Under the pieces are notes generated by a model. It was not told the DNA's origin and ran no database searches. It saw only the letters and a list, made by a program, of their open reading frames with translations. A DNA stretch of 64,000 nucleotides, from the NCBI GenBank assembly GCA_026075535.2, contig AP026539.1, positions 5,332,001-5,396,000 of the forward strand, written 5' to 3'. The translations under genes and the position numbers were made by a program. The DNA is from Tricholoma matsutake. Taxonomy: Eukaryota > Basidiomycota > Agaricomycetes > Agaricales > Tricholomataceae. Shown here one piece after another: positions 42,778-55,783 of the stretch (position 1 is the first letter of the stretch; the number at the start of each line of letters is the position of its first letter).

Positions 42778-45700
42778 TCCGCAACCCTCAGGATACAGCC
42801 ATTGGGGCTGGGGGTTGCATTGACCTTACCCATTTGGCTGGCTACATTCATCTCAATGTGTCTGCTCTTTCCGACCCTGACTCCCTAACCATCCTTTTAA
42901 CCTTTCCCAACTCTTCTGCTCCTTTCTGAACCCTTATCGACTCTGGCTCCTCCCACTGCTTCCTTGACTCCTCTTTTGTGTTGAATAACCAACTCAGCAC
43001 GGAATCCATTAACCTGATCAGTTTACGACTCTTTGATGGATCTTGCAACTCCACCATAACTCAGGTTGTCAAACTTCCAGTCACCTTCCCTGCTGGTGAA
43101 GTGTTCAATTTGTCATTTTATGCAACCTCACTTGACTCTTCCTGTTCCGCCATACTCAGTCATAACTGGCTGAAGCAATACAATCTGTTGATTGACTGGT
43201 CTTCAAGCCAACTCACTTTCTGCTCTGCAGATCATAGAGGTCCAGCACCCCTGACATCACCTTTGTCCCCAAACCTTCCAGTAGAAATCCTCGACTCCTC
43301 CGCACTTTCCAAACCCCCCATTCCTCCTAAGTTTACACCTCCCAACATCTCCTTCATCAACGCTGCTGCTTATGCATGTGCTAGCAAACTTCCTGGGGCA
43401 ATAGCTTTTCAGATGACCTTTGCTCCAGAAGAGTTATCCACCCGCTCCACCCAATCCGCTAACTCATCCGACCTTTCTGATATTCCGCCTGAGTATCATG
43501 AATTCGCTGATGTCTTTAATAAGACTAAAGCAGATACCCTTCCTCCACATCGCCCTTATGACCTCAAAATAGGGATGGAGGACAATGCTCCCCCTCCTCT
43601 GGGTCGCATGTATTCCCTCTCTCCCTCTGAATTAGAAGCCTTATGAGTCTTCATTGACAAAAACATTGATAGGTTGTCTTCTTGGCTCAAGGACTGATTC
43701 ACCACTTTAGCATCATTCTAATCACATTGGCTAACTCCTATGACGTCCCAGACGCAGCGCGACACACTCTATCGATCGCGATATCATATCGACCGCGTTG
43801 AAACATCACCAGCGACATCGATAGCATCAAAAGACCACATTGCACAACCTTAGGACTACCCCGAAAGTCCCTAAGATTCCCCTACATGACCACCAAACAT
43901 CCCCAACCAACTTCGAACAAGCCACAACCGCGATCGACCATCGTCGAGCATCATCGATCGATATCAAGAAACTATGAGCAACATTGGGTGCTGCCTTCAT
44001 TATCTAAATGGTGGAAGACCATGCACTAGGACATATTCCAACTCGTGCTCAAACCTGCTGATCATAGGTCAGCTTCATTCCAAGTCCCTATCACACACAG
44101 AACCCACTGGATGCATTATTGCGAGACTTAGCACAGTTTATACACAAAGGACAGTCTCTTTTAGTTCTTTCCCTTTATTACTCTTTCATCATATGATATA
44201 TATATCTTTCTTGTTCGGATTCCAGTCTCCTTTATGGCCTTGTGCCTTAACTCATATCTTTTGCCTCATGTTCTACACATGTTTCTCATTCCATTTTAGG
44301 AAGTTTCTTTAAAACATATAAAACTCTGTAGTATCTACTTGGAAAGAACAAGAAATTGTCTTCACATATCATCTTATATACAGTTCTAAGCATCCAATCA
44401 ACTTCCTAAAAAACAATCTAAGTCTCTATGGGTGTTCTCGATCAACGAGAAACCTCTGCAATCATTGCGTCCTCGATCCTCCCTCGATCCTCTCATCATT
44501 AGCTCTAGTAACCCTTCCAACACTTCATAGACATTTACCGCACCCTTCATATACTATCGACCTATCGAAAGGTCCCCAGAACTCACATATCGACCATTGA
44601 CGATAAACTTGTTCGCCATCAATCTCGTCGATCACCCTCAATATCGATCAATACTTGATCGGACCGCGTCAAACGCTTTCGTCTCTCATAACACTGCCTT
44701 CACAACTAGTGTTAACTAGTAATCTTCTCATAGGTTTGACCACGAACATTCGGAACGTCTCGCAACCTTCCTCTGACTCATTGCAAACATCATCGATTGC
44801 CTCATTGGCAGTTCTGGTGGTTTTCCTGGGTTGAGCATCATCAATGTCTGCTCAGGTTTCATCTGCCCATCCAAGTCCCTGCATGACACTCCAATTCTCT
44901 TTGTCAAGAAGAAGGATGGTAGTCTCCGACTTTGTGTCGACTACTGAGGACTCAACCATCTTACAAAGAAAGACCGCTACCCACTTCCTCTCATTTCTGA
45001 CCTCCTCGACTCTCCCCAAAAAGCCCACTTGTTCACCAAGATAGACTTGCAGCACATCACCTAGTCTGCATTGCTGATGGTGATGAGTAGAAAACTACTT
45101 TCCGCACCTGCTATGGATCCTTCGAGTGGTTGGTGGTTCCCTTTGGACTCACTAATGCACCCGCAGCTTTCCAGCAGTTTATGAATGACATCTTCAGCAA
45201 CATGCTGGATGTTTGTGTCATCGTGTACCTCGACGACATCCTGATCTATTCCGATGACAAGTCCCAGCATGGGGCTCACATCAAAGAAGTCCTCCACCAT
45301 CTCTGGGAAAATGAACTTTACGCCTCTCCACAGAAATGTGAGTTCCACAAAGACACCGTTGAATATTTAGGTTTCATCCTTTCACCAGATGGACTATGGA
45401 TGTCCAAGGATAAAGTCAAAACCATGCTTGACTGGCCCAAGCCTAGGAAAGTTATGGATATACAATCCTTCTTAGGCTTTTGCAACTTTTACCGCCACTT
45501 CATTAATGGCTATTCAGACATTGTCATCCCACTCACCCACTTAACGCAGAAATCCACACCCTGGGACTTCAACAAGAAGTGCTGCAACACTTTTGAAAAG
45601 CTCAAACAAGAATTCACCCATGCCCCCATCTTAACACAATTGGTACCTGACTCACAGATGGTACTCAAAACCGACGCTTCCGACTATGCTCTAGCAGCTA

Positions 45701-47639
45701 TCCTTTCAGTTTACACTGCAGATGGAGAAATCCATCTGGTCGCTTTTCATTCCCATTCCTTCAATCCTGCTGAACTAAATTATGACACCCATGATAAGGA
45801 ACTCTTGGCCATTTTTGAAGCCTTCAAACACTGGCCGCAGTATTTCAAGGGTTCCGCAAACCTGGTTGATGTGGTCACCGACCACAAAAATCTTGAGTAC
45901 TTCAGTACTACCAAGTTGGTCACCCGCTGCCAGGCCTGTTGGTCTGAGTACCTTTCCCAGTTCAATCTCGTCATCTGCTTCTGCCCCAGAAAATTAGGGG
46001 CCAAGCCAGATGCACTCACTAGATGTTGGGACATCTACTGCAAAGGGGGAAATAGCGACTTTTCCTCCGTAAACCCAACCAACTTCCAACCTGTATTCAC
46101 ACAGGAACAACTCACCTTCTCCCTCTGCACCACCTATCTCACCACACCCATCATCTGACAAGCTGTAATCATGGATGTTGAGAAACTCCATAATGACATC
46201 TGCACCTCTCTACCCCTTAACCCACTATCATCCACTCACCTCCCAACACCTGCCGACCCCAACTGGACTATAGACGAGGCAGGTCTTCTCCGCCACTTCG
46301 ACTGGATTTATGTTCCAGACATTGCGGATCTTTGCCTCAAGGTCCTTCAGTACAAACACGATCACATCCTCTCTGGCCACTTCAGACAAAACAAAACTCA
46401 GCAGCTTGTCCATCAGGAATATGTCTGGCCAAACCTCCACACCTTTGTGCAGGAATTCTGCAAATCCTGTACCACTTGCAAATGATCCAAATCACCTCGA
46501 CACAAGCCCTATGGGTTTCTAAAGCAACTTCCGGTTCTGGAATGACCTTGGAACTCCATCTCCATGGATTTCATTGAGCAACTACCCGACTCCGATGGTC
46601 ACACCACTATCCTGGTCATTGTTGACTGTCTCACCAAACAAGGCATCTTCATCCCAACTGTCAATGAAATCACAGCCCAAGAACTAGCCAACCTGTTCGT
46701 CCTCCATGTCTTCTCCAAGCATGGTGTTCCATTGCACATCACTTGCGACCAGGGATCCAAGTTCATCTCCCATTTCTTCTGCTCCCTCGGAAAAGTGCTT
46801 GACATGCGGATCCACTTCACTTCTGGTTATCACCCGCAAGGTGATGGTCAGACAGAACGACTTAATCAGACCTTGGAGCAGTACCTCCAGATCTTCCTCA
46901 ACTATCAGCAGGACGACTGGTCTCACCTCTTACCCTTGGGTGAATTTGCCTACAACAATGCTCCCTCTGCCTCTACAGGTGTATCCCCTTTCTTTGCCAA
47001 CAAAGGCTATCACCCGAACATTTCCATCTTCCCCGAACACGACTTAGCCTCACAGCGCACCTGCGAGTTCATCGTCGACTTGGACAACCTTCATCAGGAA
47101 CTTCTGAAACAGCTTGCGGCCACTCAAGAGCGTTATCAAGGCCCTGCGGATAAACATTGGGCACCTGCACCCAACTTCAACATTGGTGACTCTGCCTATG
47201 TCACTGCGGAAAATATCCGCACCACTCGTCCCTCCAAGAAACTTGCCGAAAAGAACCATGGTCCTTTTGAAATCATTGCCCACCCAGGTACTCACTCAGT
47301 CACCTGTGGCTTCTGGATCACATGTGGCCCATCCACCCTGTTTTCCATGTCTCTCAACTAGAGAGACACTCCCCAAACACAATTCCAAATTGAGTACAAC
47401 CTCCCCCTCCTCTGATCACCATCGACGACGAGCTTGAATATGAGATTGCCGAAGTCCTCAACTCCAAGGTTGACAACCGATGTTGCTGCAAGATTCTCTA
47501 CCTCGTCCGAGGGGAAGGTTACCAGGGAACCAATGAAGAGACCTCCTGGCTACCTGTTATGGAACTTGACAACACCCAAGAACTCCTTGCAGATTTTCAC
47601 ACCCGCTACCTGCAGAAACCCAGACCATTACCTGCTTAA
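42778..47639 (+). pseudogene. gypsy-A pol with chromodomain (chromovirus), split by a solo LTR
   Basis: Protease with LIDSGSSHCFLD (about 42935); RT up to 43663, then after the LTR insertion [15 protein letters not shown] (44905), VVPFGLTNAPAAFQ and the YLDDIL active site (about 45225). RNase H with LKTDASDYALAAILS and HDKELLAIFEAFKHW follows. The integrase has H2C2 (HILSGHFRQN...CKSCTTC), VDCLTKQG, TCDQGSKF and GDGQTERLNQTLEQY. A C-terminal chromodomain (ELEYEIAEVLNSKVDNR, LYLVRGEGYQG, EETSWLP, 47430-47560) ends at 47639. Arg-position TGA codons occur at 43644, 44945, 46483 and 46543, plus a frameshift near 45055. Confidence 0.88.
43667..44843 (-). mobile_element. solo LTR of the gypsy-B family inside gypsy-A
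   Basis: 1177 bp, the reverse orientation of the gypsy-B LTRs as read on plus, starting TGATAGGTTGTC and ending GAGCATCATCA. Flanks ACAT (43663-43666) and ATGT (44844-44847) fit decay of a 4-bp ACGT duplication. Removing the LTR and one flank rejoins the reverse-transcriptase frame exactly (FIDKN then CSGFI). Confidence 0.88.
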
Positions 47640-47822
47640 AGACTATTCACGTTACTTATTCACTCAGTCTGAACTCAGAAACAAACTTTATTGAAAAAAA
47701 AAAAATTCTGGATCCAACCAGATCCCTACACTACCTCCACTTCTCCCTCTCTGTCTTTGTCACCCTCTCCCCCAACTTTGCCCTCTTCTCCACCCTTGTC
47801 CTTCTCTCCACCCTCCTCATCT

Positions 47823-48715
47823 TCACTCCTCGTCATCCACCTGCCTTTTCTCCAGATATCTCTGGAAGGCCGCCCAGTCATCTCCAGACTTGCAGATCCC
47901 ACGTCTTTCCCACTGGGACTCTCACACCACCTGCTCCACCTCTTCGTCACCCTCGTTGCTCTCCTCCCCAGCGCTTTCTTCCTCCACCCACTCTGGGTCC
48001 AAAGCATCCCGGATCTCCCCCATCAACTCCTGCACTGCATTGGCCACCTCAGTGAATCCCTTCCTTATCAACTTCATCATTTGTTGCATTACCTCCGGGT
48101 TTTCCATGGTCACCCCCATCATTCCTGCTGTAGTTCCTGGCAGTTTTGCTGCAGGGGCCTCCTGCCCCTCCCACACTACCTCCTTGCACTTATGTTTGAT
48201 GCGCATGCAGTTGTCGCACATGCATCCCCTCGCACCCATCTTGAAACAAGCAATCTTCTGATATTTGCATCTAGGCCACTTATCAGTAACAGAATACTGA
48301 GAAGGGAAACAATTACACACCTTTTGCAGGGCAATGTGGCCTGCACCTGCACTAGACCCTCTGACTCCTCCGACCCCATGAATGCCTTTGACTTGGCAAC
48401 TTTCTTTTTCTTTGGGGACTTGCTCCCCTCAGCCTCATCTTCCAAACCTGTGTCTGCAACCACCTGCTTCTTCTCCGCTCATCTTGCAGCCACTGCCTCC
48501 TTTTTCCGCACCTCTGCCTGGCACACCTCCTCAGCCTTTGCAGCCTACTCTGCTGCCTTTTGTGCCTCCTGTGGCCAGCATTCCTCCTCCCTCACTGCTT
48601 CCTCTAGCTCCTTCATCTCCCTTTCCATCTGCTCCCTCAGTGCCCACTCCCTCTGTTTGTGTTGGGCCTTCATCGCGGCCATTTTGATCTGCGTGGAGAC
48701 TGCTGGGGGGGACAT
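47823..48715 (-). pseudogene. antisense accessory gene of gypsy-A: coiled coil plus six-Cys cluster
   Basis: Opposite strand to pol and convergent with it. ATG at 48715 opens a strongly charged coiled coil (QREWALREQMEREMKELEE). A basic patch (KSPKKKKVAKSK) follows, and then the first cysteines (LPCKR). A 50-base intron (GTGTGT, TACTGATA branch, GGCCTAG) splits the cluster. Spliced, it reads CX2CX6CX9CX2CX6C (KYQKIACFKMGARGCMCDNC, then HKC). A helical acidic tail ends at 47823. A TAG, a TGA in the coil and a TGA near 47925 mark decay. Placement, intron position and cluster are like those of the gypsy-B antisense gene. Function unknown. Confidence 0.6.
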
Positions 48716-49874
48716 TTATGATAGGTGATGGGAGTAGGAAATGAGAAAAGGTAACCACAATCATCCGGTGACCCCTTGCATGCAAATTCTGCTGTGGATG
48801 GATCATATCATTCTAGAGCTTCATGCCAATTGCAGACCAGTGGCAGATACACAACATTTGTGGGATCTATGAATTTATCCACATTGTGCTTTTTTTTTTG
48901 CTTCTGTTGCACTTTTTGGTTGTCTGCCTCTCCCAATTAGTACATGCCAAAGCTAATTATTGCCACTCACATAGAGAATATCTCCTGGAGTGTAACTCAT
49001 GCCTTGAGGGATCATCCAACAGTGGACAGACTGTCACTGTCAAGGCACACATAGTTCCAAATGGTCAGATATGTAGGAAAGATAGAAACTTCCATTAGAA
49101 TATCAGAGTCACAAGGACTTGTCATGGGCACCAGGTGGCATATGCAAATAGACCGTAATTCAGTTGATAGATGAACAAGCCACATAGGTACTCCTGCCAT
49201 GAACAAATTGTGGGCCACTAATCTGTCAGTTGTGAATGCGCCCATAAGATTGTGATTTGCTTTGTTTGCATGTGTTTCACATCAATACTTCTCTTCAAAC
49301 TCCAAAAAATCTGTAAGCTTGAGATAAACACATTGTAACTCTTGAACACTTCTCTGCATTGCTAGATAAGAAGTTGGTATAAACTGGAGACGGTGTAGAA
49401 AGAGGCTCAGGAGTTTTTTAAGCGTGCATACAATCACTTTCTCACAAAACTCGGGGGTTTTCAGAGGGCATTAGGAGAAATTCAACAGCAGTCCATAGTT
49501 CCAAAAAATGGCTCTGATGCAACTTTCCAACCCCATGCAACATTCTATTCTCAGCAACAAAATCACTTTTGTCAGGCAACCACCAGGCAATCTTCTTGCA
49601 ACTGACTACTCAAGAAGGTCCTTGAGGAATACATGCAAGGTGTTGAAATCCAGGAATGTACAGTTGAGGCCATTGGATTGGGTTGTCATCGCCATAACAC
49701 AAATTTGACCTTAAGAATAGTTTGCAATCACCCCCAAGAGGTGGCTGAAAAATAATGCTGCAGTTAGGACTGGTGACAATGAGTTTCTGCTGTAAATTAT
49801 TCAGTGCACACAATACCATGCACAAAAATACAAAACATATATCAACTGCTTCACAACATCCTAGGTGAGGTCCC
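48716..49874. other. interval with little content between gypsy-A and gypsy-C
   Basis: No gypsy-A 3' LTR is visible. One minus-strand frame of 71 codons (49825-49610) with FQPPLGGDCKLFLRSNLCYG and IQWPQLYIPGFQHLACIPQG looks protein-like and could be a fragment of a decayed gene cut by gypsy-C. The rest shows nothing I recognise. Confidence 0.3.
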
Positions 49875-50428
49875 TGTAAGGGGACTAGGGGGGACTCGGG
49901 GGGGTGCCCTGTGTGTTTCTCCTATTTTTTTATGTTTGTCCTATATTTTTCCTCACTTCATTTCCTTCTATTTTTCATTTTCTATGATTTTTCCACATTT
50001 GATTACTAATTTCCTTTTCTATCACATTTGTGCATGTTGACAGTTTTATATTTAGAGGCAGAGTACCCCTTCCGACATCTACCCTTGGTATAATGTCATT
50101 TGGCAGCCTTGATCTGCCTATTTCCGTCATTTTCTATTTTTAGATTATTATTTGATTTTTGCAATCTTCACATATACTGGGCATTGGCAAAGGGGTCCTT
50201 AGAGTTTTCTCTTCAGATTTCCCTTTGCTAGGTGCACCTCCACTCCCTGTAATATGTACCATAATTTTAACTTTGGATTTCCCTTTGCTAGTCCACTAAT
50301 TAAGTGGCCTCTAAGGTTGCCTTTATAGTAAAAAACTCTCTCCTAAGGCTTGGAATTGTGAATGTGCTGCCAAAATAGGCAGGTACGGAGTAGACGATGC
50401 CTCCCAGAGCTCAAATGACTCCCTACAC
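49875..50428 (+). repeat. 5' LTR of gypsy-C
   Basis: Starts TGTAAGGGGACTAGG and is matched by the sequence from 58419 (TGTAAGGGGACTAGG, TTTCTCCTAT, TTTTCATTTTCTATGATTTT, GTGCATGTTGA, TTTTATATTTAGAGG). The end at about 50428 (CTCCCTACA) is inferred from the terminal inverse of the start. Confidence 0.7.
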
Positions 50429-50491
50429 ACCATTCCAGACTTCCCTGCCTTAAATAATCGCTCATTTTTGCCCAACACGCTGCCTAGTGCC

Positions 50492-51603
50492 ATGGATGCA
50501 TCAGAGCACCTTGATGCACTTGAAAGCAATGGTACCAGAATATGCGCACAAATTAATTTGCTTAAATCTATGATTGAAAACTTTGTCAGAACCCTTCAGA
50601 CTAGCTCCACAACCAATATTCCCCCCATTACAACTCCAAGCATGCCCAATAATGACACACTGCCTAACACACCCACTAAGGAGCGCGCCCAGATCAAACC
50701 ATCCCCCCCCCAAATTTAATGGTGTGCATGGGCAGGGGCATGCATTCCTTAAGTCCTGTGAGTTGTACATCAGTCTCCAGTTGCATCAATTCATCGATGA
50801 TGCTGCAAAAATTTATTGGGCCTTCACATACATAAAATCTGAACACACCTATCTCTATGTGGACCATATTCTGCACCAAACTAAAGAGCTTTGTTCTCTA
50901 CCTTTCTCCACTTGGGGTGACTTTTTAGCAGAGTTTGTATGCCACTTTTGTCCCCACAACAAGTGCCACCAAGCAGTGACATGGCTTGAGTCATCCTCTT
51001 ACCATCAGGCACATCGATCCATGGACAATTATATTGATGAGTTTAAGGACTTGGTGGACATGGCAGGATATGGGAGTGGGCTACCAGTGGTGAAGTTACG
51101 ATGGGGCCTCAATCAAGAGATTCTGGACCAGATTGCACAGATGTTGGAAGGGCACCCAGCAGACAATGATATCTATGCTTGGTATGAGGCTGCTTCACTC
51201 TGTGATGAGAACTGACTCACAAATGGGGCATTTAATGCTGCATTGCATGCTCCAACTACCACTCATGCACCCTACACCTTCAATCGATTGAACCCTCCCC
51301 TGCCCTAACCCCATTCCTGTCCATCAGACTCCTGCACCAGCCATCAGTGCCCCTGTACCAATAGATGTTGATGCAGCCCATAGTCACACACATAGGTTGG
51401 ATCTCTGCTACCGCTATGGGGAAACTGGGCACATGGCCAGAGTGTGTCCCCATTGTCAGGATATATGCATGCTCACCCCCAAGGGAAGAGATGAACTCCT
51501 CCAGGACCTGTTGGCGCTTGTAGATGTCAAGGAAGCGAAGGATCAGGTTGCAGAGGAGATCAAGTCAAAAGTTGTAGAGGAGCAGGATTTTTCTATTCAC
51601 AGC
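50492..51603 (+). pseudogene. gypsy-C gag
   Basis: Starts with ATG at 50492 (MDASEHLDALESNGTRI). A one-base slip in an eight-C run near 50705 shifts the frame into PPPKFNGVHGQGHAFLKSCE, the gag core, which continues to 51213. There a TGA replaces an Arg-like codon (DEN-stop-LTNGAF). A degenerate zinc knuckle CYRYGETGHMARVC at about 51400 has lost its second Cys (Tyr instead). The tail is acidic. Confidence 0.75.
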
Positions 51604-53939
51604 AAGTGAGTCATATGCCCTCGCTGCCTGTCCATAACCACTTTGAAGTTGAATCCCCAGAGGATGAATCTAATTCCATGACTGTTCCCCTCTCTGACAC
51701 TTCGAAGTTGGCTGAAGATGTACCTGCTCTTCCTATCTCTCCCTCTGCCCCACGCCCCAAAATTAAATCATGGGAGCACAAACTACCATGCAAATATAGT
51801 GTTGCATCCACTCCCTCTACACATTCCTTGAACCTAGCAATCGAACTACAGACTACCAACACTAGACAGATACTTGGTGTCTCTGCACTCCTGGACTCTG
51901 GTGCAACTGGTCTCTTCATCGATGCCCATCTTGCACAACAACATCACCTGAATACCTGCTCACTCCTGTGTCCGATACCTGTTTATAATGTGGATGGGTC
52001 TCCAAACAAAGCTGGTGCCATCCAAGAGGTTGTAGACCTGGTCCTCCATTACAAAGATCATAGTGAGCATGCCCTTTTTGCTGTCACTCAGTTAGGAAAG
52101 CAGAAGGTGAATCTGATCTTGGGCTATCCATGGCTTTGAGACCATAACCCATAGGTCAACTGGCATACTGGGGAGGTTACAATGAGCTGGTGTCCATCCC
52201 ACTGTTGCACATGTTTCACAGAAGCCAGACAAGAATGCCATGGACAAAGGGCCTCAGTACAATGCACTGAGAAGTGTCATGCTGGACCCCTGCCTGTGCC
52301 TGAGGTGGAGTTAGAGGGGGTTCCTGATCTGATGCCGGACTCAGATGATGAGGAGGAGGAGCCAGAGGAAGTGGAGGAAGGTGATCTGATTTTCTACACT
52401 GTGATTTGTCCATTGCACAAGGTGTGTGCTACATCGAACATATCCCAATGCCTCACTGAGGCCTTCCACAAAAACAATGCTGCTAAATCCTCTACTGATT
52501 GCTTGCTTCCTCATCTCCATGAGTTCAGGGACATGTTCTCCAAGGAATTGTTCAACTCTCTCCCTGTGCGCAAGCCATGGGATCATGCATTCGAACTTAC
52601 CCCCAGTGCAGCCCCTTCATCCTGCAAGGTCTATCCTCTCTCTCCTGAAGAACAGTGACAGCTTGACCAGTTCATCAATGAGCACCTGGCCTCTGGACAT
52701 ATTTGACCATTGAAGTCACCCATGGCTTCTCCCTTTTTCTTTGTCAAGAAGAAGGATGGCTCACTTTGACCACAGAAGGCTCAACAACATCACAGTCAAA
52801 AATCGCTACCCATTACCTCTCATCTCCAAACTTGTGAACCAGCTCTGTGGAGCCCAATACTTCACCAAGCTCAATGTTTGTTGGGGTTACAATAATGTGA
52901 GGATAAAGGAGGGAGATGACTGGAAGGCAGCCTTTCATACCAACCATGGTCTTTTTGAACTTCTTTGGCCTTACGAATAGTCCTGCCACCTTTCAGACCA
53001 TGATAAACAACCTCTTCCACAACCTCATCCTCAAAGGTGTGGTTTGTATCTATCTCAACGACATCCTCATCTTCACTCACATGGTTGAAGAGGATCATCC
53101 CCTCACATGCCTCATCCTGGAATGACTTCGACAGTACAAACTCTACCTTCATCATGACAAGTGCAAGTTTGAGAAGACCAAGATCAAGTACCTTGGCCTG
53201 ATTATCTCGGATGGTCAGGTGGAGATGGATCCTATCAAGGTGAATGGGGTCACAGATTGGCCAATGCCCCCAAATAGTGTTTTAAGGTCTGGTTTAGTCT
53301 GGTTTTTCGACCTCCAAGTGAGGCAACCAGGACTGCAACCGGTCCCAACTGACACCAAAAATAGAAGGACCACAACCAAACCGACTAGGACCAGTCCTAA
53401 TTGGTTTGGTTGCCCCCAAACAACCAGTTCCAACCAGTTTTTCCCAGTTTTTTTGTGTCTAACTAAGTTTATTCTGTACTAAATTCAATTAAATACATGT
53501 ACACCCTGCAAGCAGGTGCTCGCAGCAGTGAGGTAGCTATGAGAAACAAGAGACTTAAAAACACACCTCCCCCAGTTTAGGGAGAGGGAGAGTAAGGAGT
53601 ATATTAGCGTGAAAAGGAAAAAAAAAGGCCCTCCCCGTGTTTGTAGCAGGAGTACCATGTTGCATAGTCATGTATTGCCATCGTCATCCCCTCCTGCTTG
53701 TATTGTCACCTCCCATTCATGTCATTGCCTGTTGTCCCTTGTGTTCACATTGTTGAGCGTCGTCCTCCCTCCCTGTTCATGTCATCGCAAGTTGGCCCAT
53801 TCACATTGTTGTCTGTTGTTTCCGCTTAGCCCTCTGTTGTCCGTCATCCCCTCCTTGTGTGGTCATGCCTTGGCCCCACTTGCAATGTTGTTCATCACCC
53901 CCCAATGGTGCTGGGTGATGTGGCATCATTCATCATTGT

Positions 53940-54050
53940 CCAGACATGGGTCGGGGGTGTGGGTGGGTGGGAGATGTTGTTAGTGGGTGGGAGATGTTGT
54001 TAGTGGGTGGGTGGGAGATGTTGTTAGTGGGTGGGAGATGTTGTTATCAA
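53940..54050. repeat. 20-bp minisatellite
   Basis: About four to five copies of GGGTGGGAGATGTTGTTAGT, some with an extra GGGT. Confidence 0.85.
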
Positions 54051-54370
54051 CAGGCAAGAACCTAGAAAAAAGAAAGAATAGTTAGTTCATTAGTACAAGT
54101 AAGAAATCAATCACAAAAACATACCATTATAGCCCAGATGACACTGGTTGTCGTTTGGGCTGCAGGCAGCGCTGCATTGTTGTTAGCACTGGCTGCAGTT
54201 GGTATTAGCGCCACATTGTGAGGGCATGTGACAGGGCTGCAATTGCACGATGTTGTTGTCAAAAGGTAAGAAACTAAAAAGAAAAGGTAATAGTTAGTAA
54301 AAAAGAAGAAATTGACAATAAAAACATACCTAGGACCCAAACCATGAGTAGCTCATCATTTGGGTCCACT
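54050..54370 (-). repeat. two palindrome plus intron-like units
   Basis: Read on the minus strand, each unit has a palindrome (GGACCCAAA/TTTGGGTCC near 54331-54366; AGCCCA/TGGGCT at 54131-54161) followed by a textbook fungal intron. The first is 54329-54274 (GTATGT, ACTAACTAT, CTTTTTAG). The second is 54124-54062 (GTATGT, GAACTAACTATTC, TTTTTTCTAG). The sequence between them is open in one frame (CPHNVALIPTAASANNNAAL), so it would behave as an internal exon. Confidence 0.75.
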
Positions 54371-54562
54371 CTGCAGTCATTCTGTTGAAGTTTGGGGTTT
54401 TCAATGTAGGTGGTGTGGGTGTTGATGGTGGTAGAGAGGAAGCGGTGTTGTATTGGTGGACATGGGAATTGTTTGGGAAGTGGTGCCACTTTCTTTTTTC
54501 AGAGCGCAAGCATGACCAAATGGTCTGTGTGCAGCCTCAGGGTATATAAGCACTCATGAAAT

Positions 54563-55040
54563 TAAGGCAAGGCAGGGGTAGGGGTATACCCTTGTGTTTT
54601 TGGGCCAAGGGTATGAGGGGTAAGGGTAGGGGTTTAGAAGTTCATACCCTTGCATACCCCTGTACCCTTACTAAGGGTACAGGGGTATGCCAGGGGTATG
54701 CTTATGTAAGAATATCATCTGATTTTTTCAGCTACAAAGACTCATATTCAAGATTTTCATCAATTAAATTCAGATTTTGGGATTGTCCAACATGATAATG
54801 GCTTTCATATGTTAATAAGAGGTATTAATATGTGATGTTAATAGTAAATACAATACTTATCAACACTTTTCAATCTAAATATGTTGATTTTGTGCCAAAC
54901 CCTTGTACCCTTGACAAACCCTCCCATACCCTTGGCAACCCTTATATGTTTCCATACCCTTACCCATAAGGGTAGGGTGTTCAGGGGTAGGGGTAAGGGT
55001 ATGAGATTTGACACCCAGGGGTAACCCCTGCCTTGCCCTA
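54563..55040. mobile_element. hAT-like MITE (hAT-5) with GGGTA subterminal repeats
   Basis: 478 bp between perfect 8-bp duplications CATGAAAT (54555-54562 and 55041-55048). Ends are TAAGGCAAGGCAGGGGTA and (inverted) TAGGGCAAGGCAGGGGTTA. Both arms carry many GGGTA/TACCC words in opposite orientation around an A/T-rich centre, typical of subterminal transposase-binding repeats. No coding capacity. Confidence 0.88.
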
Positions 55041-55783
55041 CATGAAATGAGTACTTTTACCCTGGGCTTGTCCCATTCCCCATTCCTTTACCTAGCACTT
55101 CATACTAGTAGTTTTAAATGTATATATTACTTATATTTTTATAGTAAATTATATAGTTTTACATGAGTATATTCTAACATCAGAAGACCAGTTGCAAGCA
55201 ATTTCAACCAGTTTTTGGGCAGTTTTTAAATATTTTTAAATTGAGGCAACCGGCAACCCAACTGATACCAAACCTGGGCAACCGCAACCGACGGTCTGGT
55301 TGCAATTGCTTGGGTTCGGTTGGGTTGCAGTCATTTTTTTGGTCCACCCAACTGGACCTTTAAACACTACCCACAAACAAGAAAGAGGTGCAGTCTTTCC
55401 TGGGCTTCATCAATTTCTATCGGTGTTTTATCAAGGATTTCTCACATCATGCATGACCGCTGTTTGACTTGACAGGAAAGGAGGCATGGAGATGGGATAA
55501 TGCACAACAGGAGGTGTTCAAAAAGCTTAAGGAGATGGTCACTTCCACTCCCATTCTTACCTTTGCTGACAATTCACACCCTGTTTGTGTAGAAGCCAAC
55601 AATTCTGACTTTGCAATGAGTATTGTGTTGTCTCAGCAGTCTCTGGAGGACCAGAAGTGGCATCCTGTTGCATTCTACTCCAAAAGCCTTAGTGCTGTGG
55701 AGCAAAACTACAAGATCCATAACAAGGAGATGTTGGCAGTAATGCATGCACTTGAGGAATGGCGACACATCCTCGAGGGTGCC

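Larger units (their letters stand above)
53275..55369. mobile_element. hAT-like non-autonomous element (hAT-6) in gypsy-C pol
   Basis: Terminal inverted repeats TAGTGTTTTAAGGTC and (inverted) TAGTGTTTAAAGGTC with 8-bp flanks CCCCCAAA and CCCACAAA. Removing it rejoins the pol frame at PPN-KKEVQSFLGF. The 2.1-kb interior is noncoding: CAACCGGTCC-type repeats at both ends, a 20-bp minisatellite, two palindrome/intron-like units and a nested hAT. Confidence 0.8.

Noticed and set aside
54556..55030. Interstitial telomere repeats
   Set aside because: The GGGTA words are irregular, occur in both orientations and lie strictly inside a transposon with terminal repeats and an 8-bp duplication.
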